DNA of 64,000 nt from an uncultured Rhodospirillales bacterium (GCA_903828515.1 CAIKMD010000007.1:1396706-1460705), one strand, 5' to 3'; shown: positions 1 through 8,612, counted from the stretch's first letter. Notes: generated by a model from the letters alone, not told the origin. Numbers and translations: made by a program.

Positions 1-773
1 ATCACATGCCGCTCGAATATTCCTACATCATCGGCGCCGGCGAGACGACGCCGCTGCGCCTCGCCACCGCTTACGCGATGCTGGTGAACGGCGGCAAGAA
101 AATCACCCCGAGCTTCATCGACCGCGTTCAGGACCGCGACGGCGTCACCATCTTCCGCGCCGACAGCCGCACCTGTAAGGACTGCAACAACGTCGACTGG
201 AAAGGCCAGCCGCCGCCCGAATTGCCCGACACGCGCGCGCAGGTCGTCGACCCCGGCAGCGCCTATCAGATCGTCTCGATGCTCGAAGGCGTGATCCAGC
301 GCGGCACCGGCCGTTCCATCCTGTCGGTCGGCAAGCCGCTCGCCGGCAAGACCGGCACGACCAACGATAGCGACGACACCTGGTTCATGGGCTTCTCGCC
401 CGATCTCGTCGCCGGCGTGTTCGTCGGCTTCGATCAGCCGCACACGTTGGGTGAACGGGAAACCGGAGCCTCCGTCGCGGCGCCGGCGTTCCGCGATTTC
501 ATGACTGCGGCGCTGAAGGACAAGCCGGCGACCCCGTTCCGCATTCCGCCCGGCCTGCGGATGGTGCGGGTCAATCCGACGACCGGACAGCTCGCGCGGG
601 CCGGCGACAAGAACGTCATCTTCGAGGCGTTCAAGCCCGGCACCGAACCGACATCGACGACCTCGTCGCCCGGCGTGGTGATGAGCGGCATGGCGGGCGG
701 CACCGACCTGTCCTTGCCCGATTCAAACGGCGCGCAAACCGCGCCGGCCGGCGGTAGCGGCGGATTGTATTAG
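1..773 (+). CDS. mrcA: Penicillin-binding protein 1A, C-terminal part (5' end outside window)
   Basis: C-terminal transpeptidase part of a class A (bifunctional) penicillin-binding protein, which polymerises and cross-links peptidoglycan in the periplasm. The KTG box appears as GKTGTTND, followed by DTWFMGFSPDL and VFVGFDQP, the usual PBP1A signature after the active-site cleft. The reading frame is open from the first base of the window, so the glycosyltransferase domain and the catalytic SxxK serine lie upstream and cannot be checked. The tail is Ser/Thr/Gly/Pro-rich, as in other alphaproteobacterial PBP1A proteins. prfB follows about 107 bp downstream, a common alphaproteobacterial neighbour. 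mrcA/ponA is the best symbol for the family. Confidence 0.92.
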   Translation, partial: HMPLEYSYIIGAGETTPLRLATAYAMLVNGGKKITPSFIDRVQDRDGVTIFRADSRTCKDCNNVDWKGQPPPELPDTRAQVVDPGSAYQIVSMLEGVIQRGTGRSILSVGKPLAGKTGTTNDSDDTWFMGFSPDLVAGVFVGFDQPHTLGERETGASVAAPAFRDFMTAALKDKPATPFRIPPGLRMVRVNPTTGQLARAGDKNVIFEAFKPGTEPTSTTSSPGVVMSGMAGGTDLSLPDSNGAQTAPAGGSGGLY

Positions 774-880
774 GGACAGACTCCCTTGCCGGCCGGACCG
801 CCCCGTGACATTCGCGCGCGCGCGGCCTAATTTCCCAACGTTGATCGTTTCCGTATCCGGCCCGATAAAAAGGTTTTTTC

Positions 881-2027
881 ATGCGCGCTGAAATCGAGGC
901 GGTTGTTGGCGAGATAAGGCGCTCGCTGACCCTCCTCAGGAGGCATCTTTGACTGGGATAAGGCAACCCGCCGCCTCGCGGAACTGAACGCGCTCATCGA
1001 GGACCCCAAGCTCTGGGAGGATTCGGCCCGCGCGCAGGGCCTGATGCGCGAGCGCACCCGGCTCGACAAGGGCGTCAACGGCTACCTCAAGATCGAACGC
1101 GAAGTCGATGACACTTTGGCTTTGGCCGAGATGGCCGAGGCCGAGGGCGATCAGGCGATGCTCGACGAGGCGCAGCGAAACCTCGACCGCATGCAGGCCG
1201 AGGTGAAGGAGCGCGAACTCGAAAGCCTGCTCTCGGGCGAGGCGGACGGCAACGACACCTTCCTCGAAGTCCATGCCGGATCGGGCGGCACCGAGGCGCA
1301 GGACTGGGCCGAGATGCTGCTGCGCATGTATATCCGCTGGGCCGAGCGGCGCGGCTATAAGGTCGAATGGCTCGAAGAGAGCGCGGGCGAGGGCGCCGGG
1401 ATCAAATCGGCGACCATCCGCATCCTCGGCGAGAACGCCTATGGCTGGCTCAAGACCGAAAGCGGCGTCCATCGCCTGGTGCGGATTTCGCCTTTTGACT
1501 CTGCCGCGCGACGCCACACGAGCTTCTCGTCGGTCTGGGTCTATCCGGTGATCGACGACAAGATCGAGATCGCGATCGAGGACAAATATCTCCGCGTCGA
1601 CACCTATCGTTCGTCGGGTTCGGGCGGCCAGCACGTCAACAAGACCGACAGCGCCGTGCGCATGACCTATCAGCCGCCGGGCGCCGAGCCGGTCGTCGCG
1701 GCGGTGCAGAGCGAACGCTCGCAGCATCAGAACCGCGCCAAGGCGATGGAGATGCTGAAAGCGCGTCTCTATGAAATCGAACTGCGCCGCCAGGAGGCGG
1801 TGGTCGACGCGATGAACGCGACCAAGACCGATATCGGCTGGGGCCACCAGATCCGGTCCTACGTCCTGCAGCCATATCAGATGGTGAAGGATCTGCGCAC
1901 CGGCGTGGAGACGAGCCAGACCGACAAGGTGCTCGACGGCGACATCAACGCGTTTCTCGAAGCGTCGCTCGCCGAACGCATCAAGGGCGCGGACGCGACG
2001 GCGGACGAGTTCAAGCGGGGCGCGTAA
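881..2027 (+). CDS. prfB: Peptide chain release factor 2 (with programmed +1 frameshift)
   Basis: RF2 recognises UGA and UAA stop codons and triggers peptide release. Frame 1 starts at ATG 881 and reads 23 codons to an in-frame TGA at 950-952. A +1 shift (T950 skipped) joins it to the frame that runs from GAC at 951 to the stop at 2027. The joined product has the normal RF2 N-terminus ([13 protein letters not shown]), the SPF tripeptide of RF2 (VRISPFDS) and the GGQ motif ([10 protein letters not shown]). An annotation that ignores the shift would start at 1044 and lose about 54 residues. AAGG at 870-873 is the likely ribosome-binding site. A weak promoter-like pair (TTGATC 841-846, GATAAA 864-869) lies too close to the start to be convincing. 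Confidence 0.96.
938..953 (+). promoter_or_regulatory. prfB programmed +1 frameshift site
   Basis: AGGAGG at 938-943 is an internal Shine-Dalgarno. It is followed by a 3-nt spacer (CAT) and then CTT TGA C at 947-953. This matches the known RF2 autoregulatory arrangement in E. coli: an SD-like element three bases before the CUU slippery codon, then UGA followed by C. When RF2 is scarce, the ribosome pauses at UGA and slips +1, making full-length RF2. Confidence 0.95.
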
Positions 2028-2063
2028 CTAACAGCGCTTCCTCGTCGTTGTTGGGGGCAAACC

Positions 2064-2861
2064 ATGGCATTTGTTTATGGCTTGATATCGACGCGGAATA
2101 ATAAAATTCGTTATGTGGGAGAAACCGACCGCGCTCTACAGACCCGATTTCTGCAACACAAGCGCGATGCGGGACGCCGCTCCTTCCGCGTCTATCATTG
2201 GATAACTTTGGAGCGTTGGTGTGGTTACGATATCGAGCAGGTAGTTCTCGCTGAATGTCTTCCATCTGAGAGCCCGACGCTACAAGACCATTGGATAAAT
2301 TCGTTGCCCCGCCAAGATCTTGTCAACGAGCGGTGCTTTGGAAACCGCGACATTTTGACGGCGACCGAACGTGCGCAGGTGGAGAAAATCCGCTGCATTA
2401 AAAGGGACTTTATAGAAAATCACGACGGATGGACCGGTGTACGGTATCATCCCAACACCGCGTCTTGGTCCGTCAGCGTGCAAGCGGCGAATAGAGTATT
2501 TTTCAATCTTTACGGCGACGATCCGATTCTGGTTACGCAAAAGTTCCCAATTCAGTCTGGTCGTCGTTGTCCTGAAGGACGTTTCGGTGGGCAGACCGAA
2601 GCGATCATCGCAAGAGACAATGCGAGAGGTGAGGGAGCTGAAACGACCGATAGGCGTTGGCGCTCTATTGCGCCTTGGCCGCCGGACAACTGTGACGCGG
2701 CAGTACAAAAATTTTGCGACAATTTCCGATTCGAAAGGCCGCTCTATGATGAGCTAGTAAAATTCTCATCTCTTTGGACCGCGAAGAACAGGCCTGCATC
2801 CGAAGATTTACTAGCGACTCATATATATATCAAAAGGGTGCGTTTATTATTGACCGCCTAA
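2064..2861 (+). CDS. GIY-YIG nuclease-like protein, lower GC than neighbours
   Basis: 265-residue protein. The first ~35 residues carry a GIY-YIG nuclease core: VYGLIS (residues 4-9) in place of GIY, IRYVGET (15-21) in place of YIG, then TRFLQHK (27-33) with the catalytic-type Arg28. The rest is not recognised. A stretch near residues 125-155 (WTGVRYHPNTASWSV) faintly recalls AP2-type DNA-binding domains of homing nucleases, which is weak evidence. Composition is about half G+C, clearly lower than prfB upstream, with TTA, ATA and AAT codons rare elsewhere here. It begins 37 bp after prfB with no partner gene. It could be a solitary mobile or defence nuclease; substrate and role are unknown. 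Confidence 0.72.
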   Translation: MAFVYGLISTRNNKIRYVGETDRALQTRFLQHKRDAGRRSFRVYHWITLERWCGYDIEQVVLAECLPSESPTLQDHWINSLPRQDLVNERCFGNRDILTATERAQVEKIRCIKRDFIENHDGWTGVRYHPNTASWSVSVQAANRVFFNLYGDDPILVTQKFPIQSGRRCPEGRFGGQTEAIIARDNARGEGAETTDRRWRSIAPWPPDNCDAAVQKFCDNFRFERPLYDELVKFSSLWTAKNRPASEDLLATHIYIKRVRLLLTA

Positions 2862-2953
2862 AATCGTGAGGACAGGGAAGGGCGCCGACGCTACGGCGGG
2901 TTGGTTCTAAGGAAGACCGAGTAAGAACCTGTCGATGGGATTGGCATGGTGCG

Positions 2954-3030
2954 CCCTTCGACAGGCTCAGGGTGAGGAAGTTTTCCTTAATGCCGTCACC
3001 CATTTTTCCTCAGCCTGAGCCTGTCGAAGG
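2954..3030. repeat. Palindromic intergenic repeat (CTTCGACAGGCTCAGG type)
   Basis: CCCTTCGACAGGCTCAGG at 2954-2971 is matched in inverted orientation by CCTGAGCCTGTCGAAGG at 3014-3030, separated by about 40 bp. The arms would form a large hairpin between the GIY-YIG gene and the next small ORF. A diverged copy of the same core (CTTTCGACAAGCTCAGGAG) occurs near 22238-22257. This sequence is a familiar dispersed intergenic repeat of high-GC alphaproteobacteria. The rest of 2862-3128 shows no gene. Confidence 0.8.
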
Positions 3031-3128
3031 CCGCACGACGTGTATGCAGCTCAAAATAGGAATGCCGCCGAGTTTCACATCTCGCTAACGGTCGGTCTAT
3101 GATAAGGGCACAGACGAACGAGGTGTCT

Positions 3129-3284
3129 ATGACCACGGATACAGGGAAGAAACGCGAAGGAACGCTGGCGGAATTCTTTGCTCGATCGCCTTTGCGGGGG
3201 TCGAAGATAAAGATCGAACGTCTCAAGGGAGGCCCGCGCCGTATCGACCTGTCGCTGCGCGGAAAAAAGAGGGGGAAGCCATGA
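3129..3284 (+). CDS. Small ORF resembling the tail of a Phd-type antitoxin
   Basis: 51 residues from ATG 3129 (a GAGG lies 8 bp upstream); an upstream in-frame start at 3099 would give 61. The core GTLAEFFARSPLRGSKI followed by a basic IDL segment resembles the C-terminal tail of Phd/YefM-type antitoxins. The N-terminal DNA-binding fold and any neighbouring toxin are missing. Its TGA overlaps the ATG of the next gene (ATGA, 3281-3284), so it could serve for translational coupling. It may be a decayed antitoxin or an unrelated small protein; confidence is low. Confidence 0.35.
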   Translation: MTTDTGKKREGTLAEFFARSPLRGSKIKIERLKGGPRRIDLSLRGKKRGKP

Positions 3285-4096
3285 ATTCGTATCCACTTTG
3301 TTTGCGGTACACGTTCGCTGCGTCGATGCTGGTCGCGATCACCGTTCCGGCTCACGCCGACGACACCAAGCTCGCCTCCTTGATCGCGGGGCCGCAGCGC
3401 AGTGCGTCGAACAGCGTGCGCGATCCTTATCGCCATCCCGCCGGCACGCTCGAATTCTTCGGGCTCAAGGACAATATGACCGTGGTCGAGATCTGGCCGG
3501 GTGGTTCGGGCTGGTGGACCGAGATACTGGCGCCTTATCTCGCCGATCACGGCAAGCTTTATGAGGCGCTGCCCAATCCCGCCAACTCCGACGAGGCGAA
3601 GATGGGCAACGCGGCCTTCGTCAAGAAGACCGAGGCGGCGCCCGCGCTCTACGGCAAGATCGTCACCACGACGCTGGACGGCGACAAGGACAAGATCGCG
3701 CCCGACAACAGCGCCGACATGGTTCTGACCTTCCGCAATCTCCATGATTGGGTGCCGCAGGACGCGGCGGCGCCGGCGTTGCGCGCGATGTTCAAGGCGC
3801 TCAAACCCGGCGGCGTTCTCGGCGTCGAGGATCACCGCGCCGCCACCGACAAGCCGCAGGACCCCAAGGCGGCGAGCGGCTATCTGCGCGAGGATTACAC
3901 CATCGCGCTGGTCGAAAGCGTCGGCTTCAAATTCATCGGCAAGTCCGAGGTCAACGCCAACCCGAAAGACACCAAGGATTATTCCGCCGGCGTCTGGACC
4001 CTGCCGCCGACCTTACGGCTCAAAGATCAGGACCGCGCCCAGTATGTCGCGATCGGCGAGAGCGATCGTTACACGATGAAGTTCGTGAAACCGTAA
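3281..4096 (+). CDS. Exported class I SAM-dependent methyltransferase-like protein
   Basis: 271 residues. The first ~26 form a signal peptide (ASMLVAITVPAHA, cleavage after AHA), so the protein is probably periplasmic. The mature part has a Rossmann methyltransferase core: FFGLKDNMTVVEIWPGGSG is motif I, and DMVLTFRNLHDW and FKALKPGGVLGVEDHRA correspond to motifs IV and VI. This matches the COG4798-like predicted methyltransferases. The substrate is unknown, and a SAM-binding fold outside the cytoplasm is odd. It starts at ATG 3281 overlapping the previous stop; a second methyltransferase follows after 2 bp. Confidence 0.8.
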   Translation: MNSYPLCLRYTFAASMLVAITVPAHADDTKLASLIAGPQRSASNSVRDPYRHPAGTLEFFGLKDNMTVVEIWPGGSGWWTEILAPYLADHGKLYEALPNPANSDEAKMGNAAFVKKTEAAPALYGKIVTTTLDGDKDKIAPDNSADMVLTFRNLHDWVPQDAAAPALRAMFKALKPGGVLGVEDHRAATDKPQDPKAASGYLREDYTIALVESVGFKFIGKSEVNANPKDTKDYSAGVWTLPPTLRLKDQDRAQYVAIGESDRYTMKFVKP

Positions 4097-4098
4097 CC

Positions 4099-4725
4099 GT
4101 GAGCGACGATCTGCGCGGTCTGCCCCCGCAGGCCTTCGAAAAGATCGATCCCAGCCCGGACGACGAATTCTACGCCCAGCCGCGCTTCGTCACCCATATC
4201 GACGAGCGCGCGGTCGCGGCGGTGACCGGGCTTTATCGCGAGGTCCTTCCGGCCGGCGGCACGATCCTCGATCTGATGGGAAGCTGGGTCGCGCATCTGC
4301 CGCCCGAGATCGACTATGCCGAAGTCATCGGTCACGGCATGAGCGACGCGGAGCTCAAGGCCAATCCGCGCTATCACCGCTGGTTCGTCCAGAACCTCAA
4401 CGAGAACCCGGTCCTGCCGCTGGGCGACGAGGCGGTCGACGCGGTCGGGCTCTGCGTCTCGGTGCAATATCTGCAACAGCCGGTGGCGGTGTTCCGCGAG
4501 GTGCGGCGTATCCTGAAACCGGGCGGGCTCATCGCGATTACCTTTTCCAACCGCTGTTTTCCCACCAAGGCGGTGGCGATCTGGCGGATGCTGGAAATGG
4601 GCAAGCACCAGGAACTGGTCGAACTCTATCTATTGCGGGCTGGATTTTCGTCGGTTGACCTGCGCACGCTGATACCGGACGGTCTGGACCAGGACCCGCT
4701 TTGGGCCGTCATCGGGCGACGATAA
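4099..4725 (+). CDS. Class I SAM-dependent methyltransferase
   Basis: 208 residues from a GTG start at 4099, two bases after the previous stop; the frame is open far upstream inside the previous gene, but that part is a shadow. Features: LDLMGSWVAHLP (glycine-poor motif I variant seen in a recognisable subgroup), LPLGDEAVDAVGLCVSVQYL (motif IV) and VRRILKPGGLIAITFSN (motif VI), typical of Methyltransf_11. No signal peptide, so cytoplasmic. Substrate not predicted. The spacing implies co-translation with the exported methyltransferase. Confidence 0.85.
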   Translation: MSDDLRGLPPQAFEKIDPSPDDEFYAQPRFVTHIDERAVAAVTGLYREVLPAGGTILDLMGSWVAHLPPEIDYAEVIGHGMSDAELKANPRYHRWFVQNLNENPVLPLGDEAVDAVGLCVSVQYLQQPVAVFREVRRILKPGGLIAITFSNRCFPTKAVAIWRMLEMGKHQELVELYLLRAGFSSVDLRTLIPDGLDQDPLWAVIGRR

Positions 4726-4748
4726 AAACGATCCGTAGGGGAGGTTCC

Positions 4749-6302
4749 ATGAACAGGGCATTACTGTTTTTTGTTGGCGCAGCCACGGCTGCGCTGGTCG
4801 CTGCGACGCCGGCGCGCGCCGACAAGGCGCACGACACGCTGCGCGTGGCCTTCGATCAGCCGGTCCGGCTGATCGATGCGCTGCAAAATCCCAATCCCGA
4901 GGCGAACCTCGTCGATCGCACGGTGATGGACAATCTGATCGCCTATGACGTCGCGACCAAGACCTTCAAGGGGCAGGCCGCGGAGTCATGGACCCAGATC
5001 GACCCGACCACGCTCGAACTCAAATTGCGCCACGGCATCAAATTCACCGACGGCACGGACTTCGATGCCGACGACGCGATCTATTCCTTCAACTACGCGC
5101 TCGACCCCACGGCCAATTTCCTGTTCAAGGATTCGCGCTTCGGCTGGATCGACCGCGCCGAGAAGATCGACCAATACACGATCCGCGTTCATTCCAAGGA
5201 GCCGACCGGCATCATGCTGGCGCGGCTGTGGTCGGGCCCGCCGATGCTGCCCGCGCATGTCCATTCGAAGCTGGCCGACAAGACCGATTTCGGTCGCAAG
5301 CCGGTCGGCACGGGTCCGTATAAAGTCGAATCCTTCGATGCGGCGACCGGCGCCACCGTGTTGGTGAAGAACGCGTATTACAATTGGGGTGGCTATGAGC
5401 CGGCGGCGAAGATCGGGCGGATCGAGATTCAGCCGATCCCCGACGCGCAGACGCGGCTCGCCAAGATTCTGGTCGGCGATCTCGATCTCATCTTCAACGC
5501 CGAATACGACGACGCCAAGAACGTCGCCGGGCAGAACCCCAATTATAAGGTCTTCGTCGCGCCGACGATCTCGTTCTCCTACATCCTGTTCGACGCCGCC
5601 GACCGCTCGGGCATCCATTATCTCAAGGACAAGCGGGTGCGCGAGGCGCTGGAACGCTCGATCGATCGCGAGGGCCTGCGCAAGGCGTTGCTGCCGCCGG
5701 AATTCTCGTCGAAGCCCGCGATGGCGGCGATGTGCCATCAGGAACATTACGGCTGCGCCTGGTCGCAACAGCCGGTGAGCTACGATCCCGCGAAGGCCAA
5801 GGCATTGCTCGCGGAGGCCGGGCTCAAGGACGGGTTCGATCTCGAACTCCTGACCTGGGGCCAGGCCCGGACCATCGCCGAGGCGGTCGCCGGCGATTTC
5901 AGGAAAATCGGCGTGCGCGCTTCGGTCAACGCCACCAGCATCAACGTGTTCCAGAAGGCACGCGGCGACGGCAAGGCGCAAACCCAGGTGGTGCTGTGGG
6001 ATAATGGCGGCGGCGCGCCCGACGTCGATACCACGGCGGCGTTCTATTTCCTGCCCGGTTCGCGCAACTACAACGCCGATGAGGAACTGACCAAGCTCAC
6101 CGACCAGGGCAGCCACGAGATCGATCCCGCCAAGCGCACCGCGATCTACACCAAGCTCTTCGACAAGGTGAACGAGGAACGCTACGCGATGCCGCTGGTC
6201 GAACTCCCGGCGATCCTGGTCGAAAGCAAGGACCTCGTCGTCGACACCAACCATCTGAAGCCCGAGGGCTTCCTGTTCAACCGTCTGTCCTGGACGCCGT
6301 AG
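4749..6302 (+). CDS. ABC transporter substrate-binding protein (peptide/nickel type, SBP_bac_5)
   Basis: 517 residues from ATG 4749, chosen because AGGGGAGG ends four bases upstream and a signal peptide follows at once (FFVGAATAALVAATPARA). The frame is open for 16 codons further upstream. The mature protein has family-5 landmarks: NLVDRTVMDNLIAYD, TLELKLRHGIKFTDGTDFDADD, KPVGTGPYKVESF and an RVREALERSIDRE segment. Such proteins deliver oligopeptides, opines, glutathione or nickel to ABC permeases. No permease or ATPase gene is nearby, so it is an orphan here. Confidence 0.9.
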   Translation: MNRALLFFVGAATAALVAATPARADKAHDTLRVAFDQPVRLIDALQNPNPEANLVDRTVMDNLIAYDVATKTFKGQAAESWTQIDPTTLELKLRHGIKFTDGTDFDADDAIYSFNYALDPTANFLFKDSRFGWIDRAEKIDQYTIRVHSKEPTGIMLARLWSGPPMLPAHVHSKLADKTDFGRKPVGTGPYKVESFDAATGATVLVKNAYYNWGGYEPAAKIGRIEIQPIPDAQTRLAKILVGDLDLIFNAEYDDAKNVAGQNPNYKVFVAPTISFSYILFDAADRSGIHYLKDKRVREALERSIDREGLRKALLPPEFSSKPAMAAMCHQEHYGCAWSQQPVSYDPAKAKALLAEAGLKDGFDLELLTWGQARTIAEAVAGDFRKIGVRASVNATSINVFQKARGDGKAQTQVVLWDNGGGAPDVDTTAAFYFLPGSRNYNADEELTKLTDQGSHEIDPAKRTAIYTKLFDKVNEERYAMPLVELPAILVESKDLVVDTNHLKPEGFLFNRLSWTP

Positions 6303-6319
6303 AATCTGACTCTAAAGAA

Positions 6320-6460
6320 CCCTCCCCCCTCGAGGGGGAGGGCAGGGTGGGGGGTGACGCGTTCGCGATTGCTGCAAAAGAATTTCTGTTCGCGATCGAG
6401 TTACCAGCAGTCGCGCGTGGGGTACCCCCACCCTGACCCTCCCCCTCAAGGGGGGAGGGA
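6320..6460. repeat. GC-rich palindromic intergenic repeat, copy 1 (family A)
   Basis: Two ~40-bp arms in inverted orientation flank a ~60-bp variable centre. Each arm carries its own short palindrome (CCCTCCCCC followed by GGGGGAGGG) plus the tail AGGGTGGGGGGTGACGC. Copies 2 (8613-8754) and 3 (47098-47243) keep the arms but have different centres, so the arms are the conserved unit. It fills the gap between two solute-binding protein genes. Confidence 0.88.
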
Positions 6461-6510
6461 AGTCATGCGGGGTCGGTGCCAACTCAAATGAAATAGTTCG
6501 GGAGAGAAAC

Positions 6511-7515
6511 ATGTCAGGGCTCATTCGGATTTTCGTCGTCACGATGATCGCGCTTCTGCCGATCGTGGCGCAGGCGCAACAGGTGATCGACGTCATCATC
6601 GCGTTGCCGTCGCCGACGCTCACGTTCAGTGCGCCGTTTCTCGCCGAGGATGCCGGGCTCTACAAGGCCGAGGGCCTCAACGTCTCGCATCGCATTCTGG
6701 TCGGCGTCGAAGCGGTCAACGCGGTGATCGGCGGCAGCGCCGATTTCACCGACAGCACTGGGCCGGTTTTCCTGCGCGCCAATGCGAAAGGCCAGGCGCT
6801 GTTGGCGGTTGCCAATCTCATCGACAAGCCGCTGGCTGAGATGGTGCTGCGCAAGGACGTTTATGACTCGCTTGGCGCCAAGGAAAGCATGTCGCTCAAG
6901 GAGCGCGGTGCGCTGCTGAAGGGCAAGACGATCGCGATCCAGGGCGTCGGCAGCATCATCCATGTCTGGGAGCGCGTCGTCGTCGCGCGCGGCGGGCTCG
7001 ATCCCGAGAACGACGTCCGCATCGCGCCGATGGACCCGCCGGCCATGCTGGCGGCGATGCAGACCAAGGCGGTCGACGGTTTCGCGACCTCGCCGCCCTT
7101 CACGACCGAAGCGGCGCTGAACGGCAGCGCGGTGATGTTCGCCAGCGCCGTGCAAGGCATCGCGCCCGACCTCATCCCGTTTCCCTACGGCCTCATCATG
7201 ACGAAGCCCGAGACCTGCCAGAAGGAACCGGAGAAATGCAAACGCGTGGTTCACGCGCTGGCGGCGGCGACCAAGATGATCCACGACCAGCCGGACAAGG
7301 CGCTCGATATTCTGAGCAAGCGCTTCAAGACGATGGACCCGGCGGTGTTGGCGGCGGCGTGGAAAACCGTGGTGAAGGCGCACGCGACCGATCTGCGGGT
7401 GACCGCTTCGGTTCTCGCGACCGGCGACAAGGTCAATGTCGAGGCGCAACTCTTGAAGGCCGAAGACCAGCTCAAATCCTATGACGGGCTGTTCACCGAC
7501 AAATACCTGAACTGA
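6511..7515 (+). CDS. ABC transporter substrate-binding protein (NMT1/SsuA-like)
   Basis: 334 residues starting at ATG 6511 with GGGAGAG five bases upstream. Signal peptide IFVVTMIALLPIVAQAQ, then a NitT/TauT-type fold: SAPFLAEDAGLYKAEGLNV, a GGSADFTDSTG turn, KGKTIAIQGVGS and DGFATSPPF. The family binds small ligands (sulfonates, nitrate, thiamine precursors, phthalate-like acids); the ligand here cannot be told. No permease or ATPase is adjacent. It ends 11 bp before a convergent gene. Confidence 0.88.
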   Translation: MSGLIRIFVVTMIALLPIVAQAQQVIDVIIALPSPTLTFSAPFLAEDAGLYKAEGLNVSHRILVGVEAVNAVIGGSADFTDSTGPVFLRANAKGQALLAVANLIDKPLAEMVLRKDVYDSLGAKESMSLKERGALLKGKTIAIQGVGSIIHVWERVVVARGGLDPENDVRIAPMDPPAMLAAMQTKAVDGFATSPPFTTEAALNGSAVMFASAVQGIAPDLIPFPYGLIMTKPETCQKEPEKCKRVVHALAAATKMIHDQPDKALDILSKRFKTMDPAVLAAAWKTVVKAHATDLRVTASVLATGDKVNVEAQLLKAEDQLKSYDGLFTDKYLN

Positions 7516-7526
7516 TCAGCGCCGGG

Positions 7527-8582
7527 CTAAGCAAGTCCGGCGATCTTCACGGCGGCGAGGTGGTCGGCGAGGATTTGCGGCATCTGATCGGGTGGCGTGC
7601 GGCCGAAGCCGCAATAGGCGGCAATGCCGAAACGCGGCAGGTATTTCCGCGCGACGGCAAGCCGGGCCGCGAGCGTCGGCATCGAATGAATAGCGCCGAG
7701 ATAGACATCGGCGCCGTTCGTCGCGAGCTTTGCCAGCGGTGCGTAGAACGCATCGTTGGTCGTGTCGAGCGTCGGGATATGGACCCAGTCGACACGGCGG
7801 CCAGTGGCTTCGATCGCCGCATTGGCGAAATCGATCGTCGGCCCCAGCGTCTCGGGCGCGAAGGCGGGCCAGCCGCCGAACGTGCCGAAGCACAAATGAA
7901 AGCCAAGCTGCACGCCGGCGGGAACGTGGCGCGACAGGCGCGCGATCGGCGCGGTATGGGTTTCGATCTTCGCTTCCTGCGGCGTCGGCGCAGCACCGGA
8001 GACGGCCTGGACCTCGTAGGCGCAATCCCACTGGATCGCGAGATCCTGGTGTGGGATGTGCGCGCAGATCACGTCGATCTCGGCGGCCAGCGCGTCCTCG
8101 AAGCCCGGGCGCACGCGTTCGAGATCGCCCGGCCCCACGAAATAGAGCGACCGCACCACGCTGTTGACCATCGGGATCGAAATCTGGAAGCGCAGATCGG
8201 CGGGCAGGATGCCTTTTTCGCGCAGGGTCTTGAACACGAAATAGGAGGCGACCGCATCGCGCGCGTAACCGAGCCTTGTGCCCGGATTGCCGAAACGCAC
8301 GCGCTCGACGCCGGGCCGGACGCGGAAGTTCCACGAATCCTCGCGCGTCCGCGGCAAGAGTTGCTCGACGCCATCGACCGGCTTGGGGCGTTTCAGCGTC
8401 TCGATATCGGCGTGGCCATTGAAGAGCAGATAGCAGAAGCGGTTGACCCACGAGCGCCGCTCGCCGACCTCGCCGTCCGGCATCGCCGGCAGATAGGGCC
8501 CGAGCGCGCCGCCGAACTGGTTCATCACTTCTTCGGCGGTATCGAGCGGCACGCTGCCGACGAGCAGGAGTTTGTTGGACAT
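7527..8582 (-). CDS. MetE/UROD-like TIM-barrel protein, putative zinc methyltransferase
   Basis: 351 residues. It resembles the catalytic half of cobalamin-independent methionine synthase and related UROD/MetE-like barrels. The likely zinc ligands are retained: His and Cys in GFHLCFGTFGG and Cys in AAYCGFGRTPPDQ, matching the H-x-C plus distant C pattern of MetE. The start (MSNKLLLVGSVPL) resembles family members that act on small thiol or methyl donors. The N-terminal MetE duplicate is absent. It may be a methyltransferase of a catabolic route; the substrate is unknown. It is convergent with the upstream solute-binding gene. Confidence 0.7.
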   Translation of the reverse strand: MSNKLLLVGSVPLDTAEEVMNQFGGALGPYLPAMPDGEVGERRSWVNRFCYLLFNGHADIETLKRPKPVDGVEQLLPRTREDSWNFRVRPGVERVRFGNPGTRLGYARDAVASYFVFKTLREKGILPADLRFQISIPMVNSVVRSLYFVGPGDLERVRPGFEDALAAEIDVICAHIPHQDLAIQWDCAYEVQAVSGAAPTPQEAKIETHTAPIARLSRHVPAGVQLGFHLCFGTFGGWPAFAPETLGPTIDFANAAIEATGRRVDWVHIPTLDTTNDAFYAPLAKLATNGADVYLGAIHSMPTLAARLAVARKYLPRFGIAAYCGFGRTPPDQMPQILADHLAAVKIAGLA

Positions 8583-8612
8583 GTCTATCTCCTAAGAACG
8601 GGTTTTCTTAAA

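Noticed and set aside
841-869. Promoter for prfB (TTGATC / GATAAA)
   Set aside because: The predicted start would leave almost no leader and remove the ribosome-binding site.
2280-2708. Minus-strand 142-codon frame inside the GIY-YIG gene
   Set aside because: No domain, no ribosome-binding site; the plus frame has the GIY-YIG core from its first residues.
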